The translations under genes were made by a program, and so were the position numbers. From Gigantopelta aegis (taxonomy: Eukaryota; Mollusca; Gastropoda; Neomphalida; Peltospiridae), in assembly GCF_016097555.1 (NCBI RefSeq), contig NC_054701.1:3865688-3929687 (forward strand): DNA of 64,000 nucleotides, given 5' to 3'. A model generated the notes under the pieces. The model had not been told where the DNA came from. It saw only the letters and a list, made by a program, of their open reading frames with translations, and made no database searches. This document shows positions 1-11,308 of the stretch, in pieces. Each line of letters begins with the position of its first letter. Positions within the stretch are counted from its first letter, which is position 1.

Positions 1-133
1 GGAGTTAAAGCGTGCGCGTAAGGCCGAATTAGTTGAAATCGCGAGTGAGCGGGAAATTGATTTAACATCAGCTAAAACATTAGCAGATATAAGGACAATT
101 ATTATCCATGATGTTTTTGGTGATAGCCCTGTT

Positions 134-1220
134 ATGGAAGAAAGTGAGATTGTTCCAGAGATAGAGATAAATGAGATGAGTATGGAACAACAGTTAGCTT
201 TTAAAAAGCTTGAGTACGAAAGAGAAGAACATGCATTAGAGAGAGAAAGAGAAGAGAGGGATAGAGAAAAAGAAGAGAGAGAGAGAGAAGGGGTAGAGAG
301 AAAGAGAAGAGAGAAAGAGAAGAGAGGGGTAGAGAAAAAAAAGAAGAGAGAGATAGGGATAGAGAATTCCAGTTAGCAAAATTAAAAGTGGAACATGAGT
401 TAAAGTTGAATACTGAAGAAGTTAGACGAGAGGCAGGAAATGGGTTTAACATGTCGGAGGCTTATAGATCAGTGCCTGTATTTGACGACCAGGAGGTAGA
501 TATGTTCTTCCAACCTTTTGAATGGACCGCTAAGCAGCTAAATTGGCCGCAGTCTAAGTGGACATTGTTAGCCGTGTCTAAGTTTAAGGGGAAGGCTAGC
601 GTAGCTTATAATTCAATGAGTGATGAGCGAGCAAGTCAGTACGACCTAGTTAAGTCTGCAGTGTTGAGGGCTTATGAGTTGCGACCTGAGGATTATCGTT
701 TACGGTATAGCGAGTTGAGAAAAATGCAGGGTCAGTCTTATAGTGAGTTCGTGGCTAAGAAAGCAGGGATGTTTGATAAATGGGTGGTTTCTCATCAGGT
801 AGGGTCATATACCGAGTTACGGGAATTGTTGATCTTACAGGACATTAAAAATGGATTACCAGTTAGCTAACGTATTCATTCAGAGGATAGTGATATCGAA
901 AAAATAGAGGAGGCAGGCATAGCGGCAGATGATTACGTGTTAATACACAAAGCTCAGGCAGTACAGGGTAGCTCTATACAACAGGGTGACAAGAAGAAAT
1001 TTCAGCCAGGTTTTTCCCGGGAAAGTAATTATCGGGGAGAGTCATCTAGTTGGTCAGCTAGTCAGGCAAGTAATGCACCTGGTAGCAAATTAAGGATAAA
1101 CATGCATTATCAGCCAATGCACGAACTTTTCGTCCACATTGCAGTTACTGTAAAAAGGATAACCATCTTGTCGGGGACTGTTTTAAAAGGAAACGCGATA
1201 ATGCGCAAGTGGTCGGTTTA
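134..1220 (+). mobile_element. Gypsy Gag region with CCHC zinc knuckle
   Basis: Fossil Gag part. The first section encodes a long Glu/Arg/Lys-rich stretch (about 220-370) expected to form a charged helix or coiled coil. A Gag-type alpha-helical domain follows (about 450-870), with the tryptophan-rich start and the RYSELR-like segment usual for molluscan Gypsy Gag. A zinc knuckle near 1136-1180 has the spacing C-x2-C-x4-H-x4-C. In the family Gag binds RNA and packages it in cytoplasmic particles. The copy is broken. Confidence 0.75.
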
Positions 1221-1540
1221 GTGAGGTCAGCTCCGTTAGCGAGAGAGTTAATGGTTAGTCCCATGGCAGAGAAAGTAAACCCGTATGTGTCCACTGGTAT
1301 GGTTTGTGATGTAGAAGAAGAGTTGAGTCCTAAGGCTATATCAATCTATCGAGATACAGGGTGTAGCCAGTCTCTTATAACGTCAGGTTGTTTAGCTGGT
1401 ATAGAGAATTCAGATACAGGACGTAGTTTGGCCTTAACCTCGGTTACTGGGGAAAATATGGTTGTCCGGTTACATACAAACCTATCCCGAATTACCCCTA
1501 TGCTATTGGATGATGATTATATTCTAGGTAAAACTTCATT
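1221..1540 (+). mobile_element. Gypsy aspartic protease remnant
   Basis: Fossil protease part of the Gypsy element. The reading shows the catalytic DTG context (about 1353-1361) followed by a Cys-Ser-x-Ser-Leu-Ile stretch typical of retropepsins. The remainder of the protease-like sequence, with a VTMGVVKDL-like and a LLGND-like segment, is found on the far side of the inserted Crypton (from about 4640). Retropepsins cleave the Gag-Pol precursor. Confidence 0.65.
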
Positions 1541-1542
1541 GA

Positions 1543-1690
1543 AGGTTTTACCACAGAAGTAAAACCTAGTCACAGGTTTTACCACAGAAGTAAAACCTCC
1601 AACGCAGGTTTTACCACAGAAGTAAAACCTCGACCACAGGTTTTACCACAGAAGTAAAACCTCCAAGTCCCGTAGTCACAGGTTTTACCC
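1543..1690. repeat. Short tandem repeat with palindromic unit
   Basis: About four copies of a 32-33 bp unit plus a partial fifth. Each unit begins AGGTTTTAC and carries GTAAAACCT after a 7-nt spacer, so every unit can fold on itself with 9-bp arms. It lies at the junction between the left Gypsy piece and the Crypton. The GTAAAACC core recurs in the large palindrome at the other end of the insertion. Confidence 0.85.
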
Positions 1691-1817
1691 TTTAAACTAG
1701 AGTATAAAATGAAAACATTACCCAGTTTTAACTTGAAAATAAATAATCAAGCAAACACGTTTTAACTATTTATTTTAATGGAAATTAAAAATGACAGTAT
1801 AATGTTTGGATTCTGTG

Positions 1818-4253
1818 TCAGAATGATCCATGTGCCTGTGGAGTTGTCTCTGTAGATGCCGGTGTGACATGTGGAACTATCTCTGTAGCTGCCGGTGGGA
1901 CCTGTGGAGGTGTCTTTGTAACTGCCGGTGGAACTTGTGGATTTGTGTCTGTAGCTGCCGGTGGGACCTGTGGAGGTGTCTTTGTAGCTGCCGGTGGAAC
2001 TTGTGGATTTGTCTCTGTAGCTGCCGGTGGGACCTGTGCACGGATCTGTGAGGCCGACTTTGGCTGCAGGACCGTATGCATGTTCTTTGTGTCAACATAC
2101 AAAAAGTCAGACACCTCTGCCTTTTGTCGGTCTGAAGGACGTTTATATGTGCGAACAGCATCACTGCGATGACCTGAAATTATAGAATTATAACATACTT
2201 ATAGGCAAACAATATGTTTGAATTTTTTTTTTTTTTTTTTTTTAAATCAAAATATATCAACAGTACACTTCAACCCTACCGCGAGCTTTAATCACTGACA
2301 TTCAGTGCAAAGAATTCCAAAGATAATATATATACCAGTTTGTTCACAAATGAGTTGTTCATCGATGTTCGCCTGAAACAGCCGTGTTGCTGATGTGGCC
2401 CTCAACGAGTGGTTGGTCTTCCTTCCAGTTATCCCTGCTGCTTCACAAAGTCTCTTTACTGTCGCCTGCAGTGTGTTGTGACCCACGGGAATGGATGAAA
2501 ACCATGCATCTTTTTTCACATTTTTCAGTGGAGTGAAGTAAAATGCGTCACATTTCTGTGCAACAGTCTGACTAAAATTAAATTGTAGTAATTCTTTCAT
2601 TAATATTAACATTTATAAAATGTGTTATCCTTTGAAAATGTACAAAATCGAATTTTGTGCAGATAACCTTTACTAATTTAGTCAAGAATCAAACATTTTG
2701 TTTACTTAAAACAAACAAAAATAAACCAAAGCACCAATCGTAAAGTACCAAGACAATGTATAAAGTGTGCCACTCATTCAAATTATCAAGTGTTTTTCTT
2801 TTTCTTTGTTTTTAACTTACACCTGCAAATGGGTGAGCTTCATTAAGTTTCTCCGCTATTAATTTTAAGTGAAATTAAACGTACCAGTATTTCTTGTATT
2901 TGGTAAACAGTCTAACGTAGCATCTTGATGGATTCGATGGGTTGTCATAGGCTCGAACCTCCTTGGGTAGTACTTTCCGGTGCTTTATACCTCCCTGGTT
3001 GCTTTTTGATGCATCCTCCTTGTATAGCAAATACGACCGACCACATGTGTCCACAAAGGGTCCACTTATCTGGGGATTCTTTAAAAGACGTAATTGGCGA
3101 TGCTCGCTTCTCCCTCGGAGTGAAAAGTGCAGTCCTGTCAAACAAAACGTTCATCTCGATAGATATATATAAAGTGGCATATTCTGACTATAACCCAACC
3201 GACAGATTGTTTTTAAATTAATTTATTTTTTAACCAGCGGTGTGTGTGTGTGTGTGTGTGTGGGGGGGGGGGGGGGGTCCGCAACAAGCGGTTGTGGGGT
3301 GTTGACAACTACTTGTACATTAGAACAAATCGGGGGGGGGGGGGGGGACGAAAATGGAAAAAAAATAAATTCAGGGAGTAAAGGGGGGGTGAAAAGCCTC
3401 ATAGACCATCTGGATCCGCGCCTAACAATACTGTTTGAATTAAAAACAAAACAAAACACACACAGAAACAATACCACCACACCCCCAACAGTACACATAC
3501 ACAATGTTACTAGCATCCTTACTTACCTGTCAAGTAAAGGATCGTGTCCAGCAGTTGTTGGGGGGTGTTATCTCCTAGAAGACCCTTATCCCAAAGCATG
3601 TTTTCTTCACTTTCGCTTATAACTTCTGTTCTTTTTCTTGTTGACACACCCAGTCCTGCCGCCGACCGCTTCTTCATCACCGCATCCAGGGCCGCTCTAG
3701 CTTCTTTAAAAGCGGCGTCTTCAAACAGGTTGGAATCAGAATTTCGACATTTCAAATAAGATTGTATAGTCCCGAACAAACCATACAAAGTGACTGCAGG
3801 ATAGTCCGATCCATCTTGTTTGTTAAGTTCGAAGATAAAATATTTCAAAGCAATATTTAAATTCTTTGGAGTCATTGTGACGATGTCTCCAGTCAGGCAC
3901 TCCCGTGGAATTTATAAATTGTCTGTAATGGACCTGTTACTACGTTCATCCTGCCATCTTTTAAATACGGTTAGAACCCAATCATACTTGTACCTCGTGG
4001 ACTTCGAAATACGTGTATCCAACTTTTCATTCAGTTCAGACTCCGTTAAAGGTTTTTTGAATCGAAAATGAAAAACATCATCTTCACCGTCTTTGCAGAC
4101 TTCGTCAAGTGCTTGGCTTAACAATAAGTCATCTGCATCATGTAAATGTTGCAGACTCTCAGATGAATCCAGCGCTTGACTCAAAACTAAATCTTCGCTT
4201 GGGTCCATGACAGTCCACTGCATTTGCGAATATGACCACGCGGTGTACCGCAC
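1818..4253 (-). pseudogene. Crypton tyrosine recombinase (DUF3504-like), four exons, one in-frame stop
   Basis: Reads from 4253 (or the inner Met near 4208) leftward. Exon 1 ends at 3527 before GTAAGT; exon 2 is 3134-2885 (acceptor TTGACAG, donor GTACGT); exon 3 is 2571-2336; exon 4 is 2173-1818 (acceptor TTTCAG). Phases agree at all junctions. Visible recombinase signatures are LRGRSEHR with the catalytic Arg in exon 2, NHSLR (H-x-x-R) in exon 3, and TGHRS followed by a nearby VRTY tyrosine in exon 4, made whole by the splice. The KxNQGG-like segment in exon 2 is typical of the Crypton-derived domain in KIAA1958, QRICH1 and ZMYM proteins. A TAA at 3914-3912 interrupts exon 1; otherwise it looks intact. 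The C-terminus is a Pro/Thr/Ala repeat tail. Splice sites are inferred from sequence only. Confidence 0.72.
1836..2040 (-). repeat. Coding minisatellite in the Crypton C-terminus
   Basis: Six 33-bp units encode an 11-residue repeat on the minus strand, consensus QVPPAATETNP. TNP- and TPP-ending units alternate, giving a 66-bp higher-order period. It forms a Pro/Thr/Ala-rich, probably disordered tail after the recombinase domain. Confidence 0.85.
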
Positions 4254-4448
4254 GAGAAATTCCAGTGATAGTCACGTGACTTCTCTCGACACATGTGGGC
4301 TGACCCAACTCGTGCACGTGCATAGGTGAATTCAATGAAACTGTCGACTGTTCTATTTTTTCGACGAGGGAAAGATTGTTGGGGTTTTTTTTTCCAAATA
4401 AAAATTGCTTTATCATAAAACGCAGAATAAACAACACTTATTAACGAT

Positions 4449-4618
4449 TTGTATGTTGGATAACGCACTTCTCCTTGGTTATGGTTGGGATAGTAAAACC
4501 CGAGGGAAGAAAGGTTTGTGAAAGTAAGACTTCGGGGTCTTACTTTCACAAACCTTTCTTCCCTCGGGTTTTACTATCCCAACCATAACCTCGGAGGCGT
4601 GCGTTATCCTATACATAA
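4449..4618. repeat. Large near-perfect palindrome
   Basis: Positions 4477-4530 and 4537-4590 are perfect reverse complements (54 bp) around a 6-nt spacer TTCGGG. Pairing resumes further out with 4460-4468 against 4599-4607, so the arms reach about 80 bp with mismatches. It could extrude a cruciform or be a fold-back transposon end. It sits where the Crypton interval meets the right Gypsy part. A chimeric-read assembly artefact is possible but disfavoured, because the outer arms have diverged. Confidence 0.9.
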
Positions 4619-4619
4619 C

Positions 4620-5960
4620 GTTTTCTTGTGTTCGAAGTTTGTGACGGGACCAGTCACTATGGGTGTTGTAAAGGACTTGCTTTTGAAAACATAGGAGTTT
4701 TGTTGGGTAACGATTTGACTAGTCAGTGTTGCCAGCCGCAAGGTGACCAGTTGTTAATTGAAGACAGCCCTTTACCCATAGAAGAGTGTGAGGTTGATGA
4801 GATTAGATATCCTGCGTGTGTAATGACTAGGGCTATGGCCAGAAGGGTAGCACGAGACCCAGAGGGAATTTTTTTTTGTCTGATACGAGTGTGAGCCACA
4901 TGAAATTGGAGTGGATGAGGTTATCAGTAAAATGGTACATAAGTCAACCGAGGAACTAAATGTGGTGGAACCTGTTGACCTCCCGCAGAGGGTAAATGAA
5001 CCAGTTGTGTTTGATAGAGGGGACTTACCTTGTAATAGACAAGAGTTAATCCTAGAGCAGGGGGCTGATCCAAAATTGTTGGCAGCTCGCACTACATTGT
5101 TAACTGAGGGTGAGATGGAGGATCAGATGTCAGGTTATTATATGGACAAGGGAGTATTAATGAATAAGAGAGTTAGAGATAGGTTGTGCCAGGCGACCGA
5201 ACTAGCTAGGAAGCATCTGAGCAGAACAGGTATTTCGGGCCCTATGGTGTGCACAAACGGGTTAATGAGACAGGGTATGTGATAAACACTCCTGATAGGG
5301 TTAGGAAAAGTAGGTATTGTCACATCAATTTGCTAAAAGGTTATTTTGAGAGACTGCCGATAGTTCCAGTGTTATCTGTCCAAATTGAGAGTCACTCAGT
5401 TTCCTGTGATGACGTCAAGACTGCAGAGATCAAGTTAACCAACAGCCAGATTCTAGCAGACTTGAGTTCTTATCTACAGCACCTTGACAGCCCCCAGCGA
5501 GCAACGTTGATACAAGAAAATGTTTCCATTGGTCAGGACTTTCCAACGGTTACCAATATCTTAATCCAGGATGTGCGCTTGGAACCCAACGCTACACCGA
5601 GTCGACAGCATGCCTATCGGATAAAACCTGTAAAACGTGCGGCACTAAAGAAGGAATCGAAGTTCCAGTGGTCAGACGAATGCGAGAAGTCATTCAACCG
5701 TCTCAAGCAGATGCTCTCCTTGTCTCCCGTGATAGCAGTACCAGACTACCGAATGCCTTTCAAGCTGGCTGTGGATGCCAGTGACGTGGGAGCTGGAGCT
5801 GTGATGTTCCAAGAAGACGAAAATGGACTGGACCATCCTAATGAAAGCCACCAACCAGAGAGTTTTGAGATGGAGTCTTCTTCTGCAGGAATTCCCAATT
5901 ACCATTGAACACATCAAGGGCACATCCAATGTAATCACTGATGCCCTGTCCTGAAGTTGA
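4620..5960 (+). mobile_element. Gypsy protease end, linker and RNase H remnants
   Basis: Continuation of the Gypsy fossil. The end of the protease comes first. A linker-like segment containing HAYRIKPVKR precedes where reverse transcriptase is expected. Then comes sequence resembling the end of RT and the start of RNase H, with FQWSDECEKSF and the LAVDASDVGAGAV motif, and near 5910-5955 a HIKGTSNVITDALS-like end of RNase H. The copy is greatly reduced and broken; no integrase is recognisable. Confidence 0.7.
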
Positions 5961-6002
5961 ACGTTGTGATAATGTGTTGATGTTCTCGGTTTCTGTTTTT
6001 GT

Positions 6003-6022
6003 TTATATATATATATATATAT
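6003..6022. repeat. (TA)n microsatellite
   Basis: A short TA run just upstream of the purine tract of the Gypsy fossil. Confidence 0.8.
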
Positions 6023-6189
6023 ACTATTGTATACCAGGGACTAAGAGACTCAGTGTGATTACTGGTAGTCACCTTATTACTATGTGTTATAAATGCCCGG
6101 ATGCGTCGGTTAACACACATTTTTGTTTTGTTTATATGTAGTATATTTCCCTAATCCTAGAGTAGAGGAAATATCCTTTTTGAGGTGGG

Positions 6190-6818
6190 TGTGTGTGACG
6201 GAACATGCTCTTATCTTTTCGCCTGTGGCGATGTTAATTGTGTGCAGCTTGGTTACGTAATACCCCCGCACGACGGTGGTAGTCCTGCGTCCCAATACAC
6301 ACCCATACCAGGTGTGGAGGCCATGTGGAGAGTGGTTACGTAATACCTCCGCGCGACCGGGGTATTTCTAGCGAACTGGTGACGGCCTGTCTGGCTATCT
6401 AAGAAAATATACCGTCTCTGGGAGTTGTGGAAATATCACATGATAGGTGAGGTACCGCGTTGTGCCCCCAGGCGATATTCGCTGTCTCTGAGATTTTTGA
6501 AACTAGACACCTAGTGATTAACTAATTAAGTGATTAGCTCTGGGTTGCTATTATATTGTTGTTGTTAATTAACTACTGCAGCAAGTACATTTGTCAGCGT
6601 AGTGTTAATACAGATTTCAAAGTGTATTGTGTTTTCTAGTGAACTAAACGTGCTATATATATATATTTATATAAGATCTTATCTCTGATTATACCTAGAG
6701 CCGAGCCACTCGGGTATAGACTGCCCGACACAGAGAGATCGAATAGATATACAGTTAGGAGAGATATTTGGATAATCGTGTTTTATTCAGTTACCGGTAT
6801 TATAGTATCCCCGTGACA
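6190..6818 (+). mobile_element. Probable 3' LTR of the Gypsy fossil
   Basis: A purine-rich tract GAGGTGGG (6182-6189) directly precedes TGTGTGTGACGG. The sequence ends with CCCCGTGACA at 6818, giving TG...CA ends and about 629 bp. An AT-rich block near 6655-6675 could hold the promoter. No second LTR is in the window, so the right border is inferred; an end slightly further right, near 6910, cannot be excluded. Confidence 0.55.
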
Positions 6819-7520
6819 GGGGTCAATGTTTCTCTGGTCAGTATTTCTCTGGCAGAACTCCCAGGATTGGTTTGGATATGCGCCTGACCCGGGGGTCAGA
6901 GGGGTCTTCACACTTATACACAATGAGCTCGCCTGAAACCTTTTTCTTTACCATATATTTCAATCATAACGTATTATTTTAATTTTTGTAATTTCATGTA
7001 CATTTACAGAATATTATTTATGACCTTCGTTTGACTTTGAAAATGCAACTCGATGAGGCGAATTATGAAAATCCAGCAAACAAAAATGGAATACTTGGAC
7101 GTCAATCATCGTTAAAAACCTAAGTTAAGTCTCCCATACAACTGAAATTTGGGTGTCTGTCCTGCAAACTATTGTTTTCAGGTAGCAGCTGGAAAATCTT
7201 GTTTAGCCTTTGAAGAGCATGCTAAAAAAAAAGGTCCCTTTCTAGTAAAGAAAAATAACTTCATTAATCAGACAGCACCTTCTTCATTGGATACAGTATC
7301 ATCAGTAGTTGGTCCAAAACAAATTGTTAAAATTGCAAAATATTCACATACTTAGAATTGAATCATACCCGTAACATATTCATTAATATGTATGGTTTTC
7401 CATCAAACTCCTGACGGGCGTGTTATGTACCTCACCTGTATTCTTGTTATAATTGAGTACCAACCTATTATTATTATTTATGATTTTATGTTTTGACTAA
7501 GACACAGTCTGAGTAACTTT
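6819..7520. other. No gene seen
   Basis: AT-rich sequence. A small palindrome centred on CCCGGG sits at 6884-6901 beside the LTR. The 68-codon frame at 7149-7355 resembles nothing I know and has no splice or family support. Confidence 0.6.
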
Positions 7521-8209
7521 TTAAAAATCTTTGTTCGATTGGACGTCCATTCCTCGGCATCTTAGTCTATGGGATGTGTATTCCTAATAATGTAAGTCCG
7601 TTGACATTACACATGATTTATGAAAATACATGACATGAAACCTTGAAAACTTTACTAGTATTATGATGACCTGTTACTATTTCCCACAAACAATATTATC
7701 ATCGATTATCGCTTTAAGCTTTTAGAATTTACCAGCATAATTTCTTCCACGATTTCAATCTGTTTCGACCCTTTCTGTCAGTTTGCTACAACTCTTGTCT
7801 TTTGAACTGTCCACACCATCGCCTACTTGTCTCAACTACCTCCACGAGTGCAGTCTCTGTGTATTTCCCTTCATCCACCTTGCATCCTTGTGCCCTGCCG
7901 CTAATAAAGCTGGTCTGACCTACGGCACTAACTGATGAAAGCCAGTAGTAGGGGTGTATAGTAGGTGGTTACAAGTGCCTCTTAACAATCCCAGCAGTAA
8001 CTACTGAACACTCCCCGAAGTCGTCAGACTAAGCCCCCAGCTAAAAGCTGATGTGGAATGACAGGTGTGTGGCACAGATAGTCAAGCACATGTCGCGGTT
8101 CGAAAGACAAGGACTTGGATGTGGAAATGGACAGCGAAAGAAGTTGAAAGATTGGAGGAGTTGCCAGATCGGGAAGAAATGAGACAGAATTCAAAGGAGT
8201 GAAAGGAAA

Positions 8210-8297
8210 AGGGGTCTGTACAATCATATATGCTCTTTTGGTCTCGTACTAGTTCTATCAATTTCTCGACATCTTTTCTACCAAGTGCACGAGGCAT
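8210..8297 (-). pseudogene. MADF/Myb-like fragment
   Basis: Minus strand from the Met at 8297. The reading contains the segments GRKDVEKLIELVRDQ and SIYDCTDP, resembling the first helix and turn of an Adf-1-type MADF domain (usually written LIxLVRxxxxLYDxxxP). The similarity stops after about 29 residues and the downstream frame does not look like the rest of the domain. MADF/Myb-like DNA-binding proteins are the second gene of PIF/Harbinger transposons, so this may be debris of such an element. Confidence 0.35.
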
Positions 8298-8811
8298 GTT
8301 TGAAAATTTGGGGAAACCCTTACGATGCCAGTGGAATCCTCTATGTGATTTCTATGTGGGCTAGATGGAATCACTTTATGATCCGATCCAAAAAAATCGC
8401 ATGCGTTCCCACGCGAATGCCATACAGAAATCGCATTAATGGAAACATTTACTATAAAAACAATGGTGTGCGATATTTGACGCACCCGTATCCACACCAC
8501 ATTAATGGAAATGTAGCTTTATGGTTTCCTCAAAGCCAGATAGAATACAGGGACCCTTCCCCGCACTCGCCTCTTATGATTATGATGGTCAAAACTGCCA
8601 TAAGGTAGTGAGTAATAATCAATTTCACGTGTTTTGATGCTATTTGTAATTGTTCATCTATCAAAGGCAAATTTTATTGTTTGTGTTATTTTTATTATAT
8701 TATAAGAGACTGGTCATCATAGTACAAGTTATTAATACTAAGTACTAGAACTACGTACAGTTTTCTATTTTGTTATTTATATGTAATAAGCAAAAACATC
8801 GGGAATACAAT

Positions 8812-8975
8812 TCCACATGACTAGGAATACTAGAATTGAAAGTCCTGTGGACTAGCAGTACCAGGAATAAAAGTCTGAAGGACTTAAATTCCTAGGAATA
8901 CACGTCCCACAGACTTAAATTCCTAGGAATACATGTCCCACAGACTAGGATTCACAGGAATGGGAGTCCGATTGG
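8812..8975. repeat. Diverged tandem repeat
   Basis: Several copies of a unit around 32-40 bp with the core CCTAGGAATACA and GTCCCACAGACT. The two central copies (about 8875-8945) are almost identical. An inverted, more diverged copy lies at 7540-7605. Confidence 0.75.
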
Positions 8976-9049
8976 ACAAAGATTAAGAAAATCACAAGTT
9001 AATCAGATTGTGATTTACAGTCAAAACATAAACTGATAAAACATATTAT

Positions 9050-11075
9050 TAAAAATTATGTTAGTGTATTTAGAAATTGGCTTTTGCTGTTCACCAAATG
9101 GTATGTTATTTGGAATTATCGCTTTTCATATATTTTTTCACAATTGTGGGCTCCATGTGGGTTTTCTCAAGAGATGGGTGCGCCTCAAGGTAGCATCCTG
9201 TCAGTAACTTTATTTTCCGTGAAAATTAACAGCATCACCCAGTGTTTAAAACCTGGCGTTGATAGCTCGTTATATGTCGACGATTTTCAGATTTGCTACA
9301 GGTCGTCCAGTATGAGTATCATTGAACGTCAGTTGCAGCTTTGTTTGAATAAACTTCAACAATGGGCAACTGACAATGGATTTTGATTCTCTAAGTCAAA
9401 AACAGTCTGTATGCATATCTGCCAGAAAAGAGGTCACCATTTAGATCCACAGCTTCCAGTTCCTTTTGTTCCTCATTTGACAGTATGTGGAAAAGAAGGG
9501 CTTAAAGGCCCTCAATATCTTAAAGGTTATTGGCAAGACTGAATGGGGAGCAGATCGAAAGGTTATGCTCGGACTTTATATATCTTTAGTTCGGTCTAAA
9601 CTTGATTATGGGTGCATTGTGTATGGGTCAGTACGTAAGTCTTACTTGCAAATGCTAGATCCTATACACAACCAGGGACTTAGGCTTTGTCTTGGTGCTT
9701 TCAAAACATCTCCTGTGGAGAGCTTGTACTTCGATGCACACGAACCTAGTTTGGGTGCTAGACGTGCAAAGCTTTCTCTGCAGTATGCTACAAAGATTAA
9801 ATCAATGCCAAAACATCCTGCACACAATGCGGTGTTTGATAATAAATATATGAAGTTATTTGATGCGAAACCGAATGCGATTCGAACATTTAGTCTTCGC
9901 ATTAAGCAGTTTTTATCAGTTTCCAACATTGATTTAACAGACATTTTGGAAACGCCTTCATATTTTATTTTGCCACCTTGGTGTATCAAACCACCAAAAA
10001 TTGTATTCGATCTTGTGCATCTAAAAAAAGATCGCACAGATGCAGTTATTTATAAACAACATTTCATGGAAATCCAAGAGCGGTACTGTGATTACATTCC
10101 TGTTTACACAGACTGATCACGGGATGGGAATTCTGTGGCTTGTGCTACAGTGTTTCCATCAGACGCAATAATTTCCATGAGATTGCCCGATTCAGCATCA
10201 ATCTTTACTGCTGAAATTTGGGCAATCATTAAAGCCCTGGAACAGATTAAGGATTCATGTGTATGCAAGTATATTATTTTTACAGACTCGCTTTCGTGTC
10301 TCCAAGCTATACAATACATGAAATTGGAGAATCCCTTAGTTGGGATAGTGATACGAAAGTGTGTCTTTTTATCAATTGCCAATAAAGATGTTATATTTTG
10401 TTGGGTACCCAGCCATGTTGGCATTAAGGGTAACTAAAAGGCAGATGTTGGTGCCAAGTCTGCTTTGAACTTGCCCCGTGTCCATGTTGGTGTCCCCTAC
10501 AGTGATTTTAAATTTCATATTAAGCAATATATCTTTTCGACTTGGCAAGACGATTGGGACGGTGCGGTTGCGAACAAGCTTCATTCTGTCAAGGTAGTCC
10601 TGGGGGAGTGGCAGTCATCTTACAGGCGATGCAGGAAGGATGAAGTAGTCTTGTGCCGTGCCCGCATCGGCCATACATATCTGACGCATTCGTTTATTTT
10701 AAAGGACCCTCCCCCTCAGTGTGAACATTGTCAGTGTACACTGACTGTGTGGCACATTTTGGTGGAGTGTGGTCGTCTCGGGCCGACGAGAAATGATATA
10801 TTTGGCAACAGAGGTGTTTTGGAATCTTTTAAATTCCATCCAGAATTAATTGTAAAGTTTTTAAGGCACTTTGACTTCTATACAAAGTTTTAAAATATTA
10901 CCTTGATTTTATGTATTATACTATACTTTTCCCCCACAGCTCCTTACACTGTGGTTTTACATGAATATATATAGATTATATTTCCATATGCTTACCATTT
11001 GTGACACCCAATAGCCGATATGTATTTTTGTACTGCGGTGTCGTTAAACATACATCCATTCATTTTAATGTTTCT
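9050..11075 (+). mobile_element. 5'-truncated I-type LINE with RNase H
   Basis: A plus-strand non-LTR retrotransposon that starts inside the reverse transcriptase. RT motifs are APQGSILSVTLF (about 9180-9216) and YVDDF (about 9276-9290). The coding part continues through the thumb, an RNase H domain (YTD near 10105, IFTDSLSCLQAI near 10280) and a C-terminal Cys/His segment C-x2-C-x8-H-x4-C near 10720-10765. RT followed by RNase H is typical of the I group. Breaks are TGA at 9384-9386, a frame change with loss of roughly 30 codons near 9490, TGA at 10114-10116 (in YTD-stop-SRDG) and TAA at 10435-10437. The 3' end contains GTGACACCCAATAGC and GGTGTCGTTAAACA, shared with the SINE family in this window. 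Confidence 0.85.
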
Positions 11076-11308
11076 TCGTGTAGAACACATTCAATTCTTT
11101 ATTTAACTTTGAGTTGTTACAGCTCATCAGTTGCACAAATAAAATACAACATATATGTATGTAACAGCATTAAATTTGTTCCAAAATAGACGACAAACAG
11201 CTGTATGGTTCAGGACAATGGCATTTTATTCAACATCCTACATAAAGTATTTTTAAAACTCTGAAACAATCAAAACAATAAATTAAAATACAACAAGAAT
11301 AGAGTACA

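Larger units (their letters stand above)
1543..4620 (-). mobile_element. Crypton DNA transposon with flanking repeats, inserted in the Gypsy element
   Basis: The interval between the two Gypsy parts holds one minus-strand gene for a Crypton-type tyrosine recombinase. It is bounded on the left by a tandem repeat with palindromic units and on the right by a large inverted repeat. Cryptons are DNA transposons that move by a tyrosine recombinase and lack classical terminal inverted repeats. I cannot fix the exact ends, so the limits given are where Gypsy-like sequence stops. Poly-G runs at 3262-3277 and 3332-3347 lie in its first intron. Confidence 0.6.
1..6818 (+). mobile_element. Ty3/Gypsy LTR retrotransposon fossil, split by a Crypton
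   Basis: Plus-strand remains of a Ty3/Gypsy element. Recognisable parts, in order, are a coiled-coil leader, a Gag domain, a CCHC zinc knuckle, an aspartic protease with its DTG motif, linker and RNase H remnants, and a 3' LTR. The 5' LTR would lie left of the window. The protease region is separated into two parts (before about 1540 and after about 4620) by a minus-strand Crypton with its flanking repeats, so the Crypton came later. The element is clearly broken, with many interruptions, and looks old. Family assignment comes from the domain order and the linker before the reverse transcriptase; the clade is not determined. Confidence 0.8.
7525..8980. mobile_element. Putative non-autonomous element with inverted subterminal repeats
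   Basis: The sequence at 7540-7605 (GGACGTCCATTCC, GTGTATTCCTAATAATG, AAGTCC) is, in reverse complement, a diverged copy of the repeat array at 8815-8975. Inverted copies about 1.2 kb apart suggest the two ends of one DNA element. The interior holds a short MADF-like coding piece on the minus strand. Exact ends and target duplication were not found. Confidence 0.35.

Noticed and set aside
1830-2172. Cys/Trp- and Gly-rich plus-strand frames
   Set aside because: They are antisense shadows of the Pro/Thr repeat tail of the Crypton recombinase.
8285-8608. 107-codon plus-strand frame
   Set aside because: It overlaps the MADF-like piece on the other strand and non-coding repeats (ATTAATGGAAA twice); no motif.
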